Shown piece by piece: positions 17,221-17,366 of a stretch of DNA of 17,366 nucleotides. The DNA is from an uncultured Eubacteriales bacterium (GTDB lineage: Bacteria; Bacillota; Clostridia; Lachnospirales; Lachnospiraceae), in NCBI GenBank assembly GCA_900549105.1, contig URND01000059.1, positions 1 through 17,366 of the forward strand, given 5' to 3'. Under the pieces are notes generated by a model. That model saw only the letters and a list, made by a program, of their open reading frames with translations, was not told the origin of the DNA and searched no databases. Positions within the stretch are counted from its first letter, which is position 1. Every line of letters starts with the position of its first letter. The position numbers and the translations under genes are program-made.

Positions 17221-17252
17221 AAGCAGCGGCCTAACCTGTTAAGCCGCTGCTT
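17221..17252 (-). other. Hairpin between scfA and scfB, no U-tract
   Basis: AAGCAGCGGC (17221-17230) and GCCGCTGCTT (17243-17252) form a perfect GC-rich 10-bp stem; TAA/TTA can extend it inside after one mismatch. On the minus strand it starts five bases after the scfA stop and is followed by ATTAAATG, not a T-run. It therefore looks like an RNA 3'-end protector, processing site or leaky attenuator rather than a full terminator. It would allow far more peptide mRNA than maturase mRNA. Confidence 0.65.
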
Positions 17253-17257
17253 ATGTA

Positions 17258-17366
17258 TTATTTGTTATTTTCACAGCTCTGATTTCCTACAGTACAGGAA
17301 GTTTTGCATGCTGACTGGCAAGATGTCTGACACTCACCGCAGCCGCCTTTTTTCACTGTGTTCTGC
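17258..17366 (-). CDS. scfA: SCIFF ranthipeptide precursor, C-terminal part (cut by right edge)
   Basis: Thirty-five codons and a TAA (17258-17260) are visible; the start lies outside the window. The visible part has six cysteines, C9, C12, C16, C20, C24 and C31 counted from the first whole codon, in the pattern C-x2-C-x3-C-x3-C-x3-C-x6-C. It contains C-Q-T-S-C-Q-S-A-C-K-T-S-C and T-V-G-N-Q, the near-invariant core of SCIFF (six cysteines in forty-five residues), a peptide found in almost all Clostridia. ScfB links a cysteine to a threonine. C20 and T25 have the five-residue spacing I recall for the Cys32-Thr37 link in the related CteA, so they are the likely pair; this is inference. The biological role of mature SCIFF is not established. 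About ten N-terminal residues are probably missing. Confidence 0.93.
   Translation of the reverse strand, partial: QNTVKKGGCGECQTSCQSACKTSCTVGNQSCENNK

Noticed and set aside
17221..17252. Calling the scfA-scfB hairpin a full intrinsic terminator
   Set aside because: The stem is strong but no T-run follows on either strand, and scfB has no separate promoter that I can see between it and the hairpin.

Overview
The window looks like a chromosomal segment from an anaerobic Firmicute of class Clostridia, most likely family Lachnospiraceae. The evidence is a SCIFF peptide with its radical-SAM maturase, a fused SecDF, a HemZ-type radical SAM protein, the order secDF-recJ-apt-rel, strong AGGAGG-type ribosome binding sites, and a DUF5688-like fragment (a family I associate with Lachnospiraceae). 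Every gene I can support lies on the minus strand, so transcription runs right to left. I see no tRNA, rRNA, CRISPR array, insertion sequence or prophage.

Right to middle (17366 down to about 6680) is one long, tightly packed gene string: scfA (SCIFF precursor, cut by the right edge), scfB (its maturase), secDF, recJ, apt, rel, an MBL-fold hydrolase and hemZ. It ends at a strong intrinsic terminator (6680-6719). Gaps are 5-71 bases and scfB/secDF overlap by 14 bases. A hairpin without a U-tract sits between scfA and scfB, and a possible weak internal promoter lies before apt. The secDF-recJ-apt-rel order is an old Firmicutes arrangement, also seen in Bacillus subtilis. It joins protein export, DNA repair, purine salvage and (p)ppGpp signalling. 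The SCIFF pair feeding into secDF is the most distinctive feature.

Middle to left (6564 down to 461) is a separate two-gene unit, gltB-gltD, encoding NADPH-dependent glutamate synthase, which makes glutamate from glutamine and 2-oxoglutarate. Its upstream gap holds an 8-bp-arm inverted repeat and three copies of TTCTTACA, which could be regulator sites. The unit ends in a 12-bp-stem terminator (456-509).

At the far left (1-242) is the start of another minus-strand gene that leaves the window. It resembles the C-terminal part of DUF5688 proteins and has a good promoter (403-430) and a leader of about 150 bases.

Most of the window is conserved housekeeping sequence. The points that deserve a second look are the SCIFF locus and its hairpin, the gltB control region, the altered RecJ motif, and the short DUF5688-like gene with its leader.
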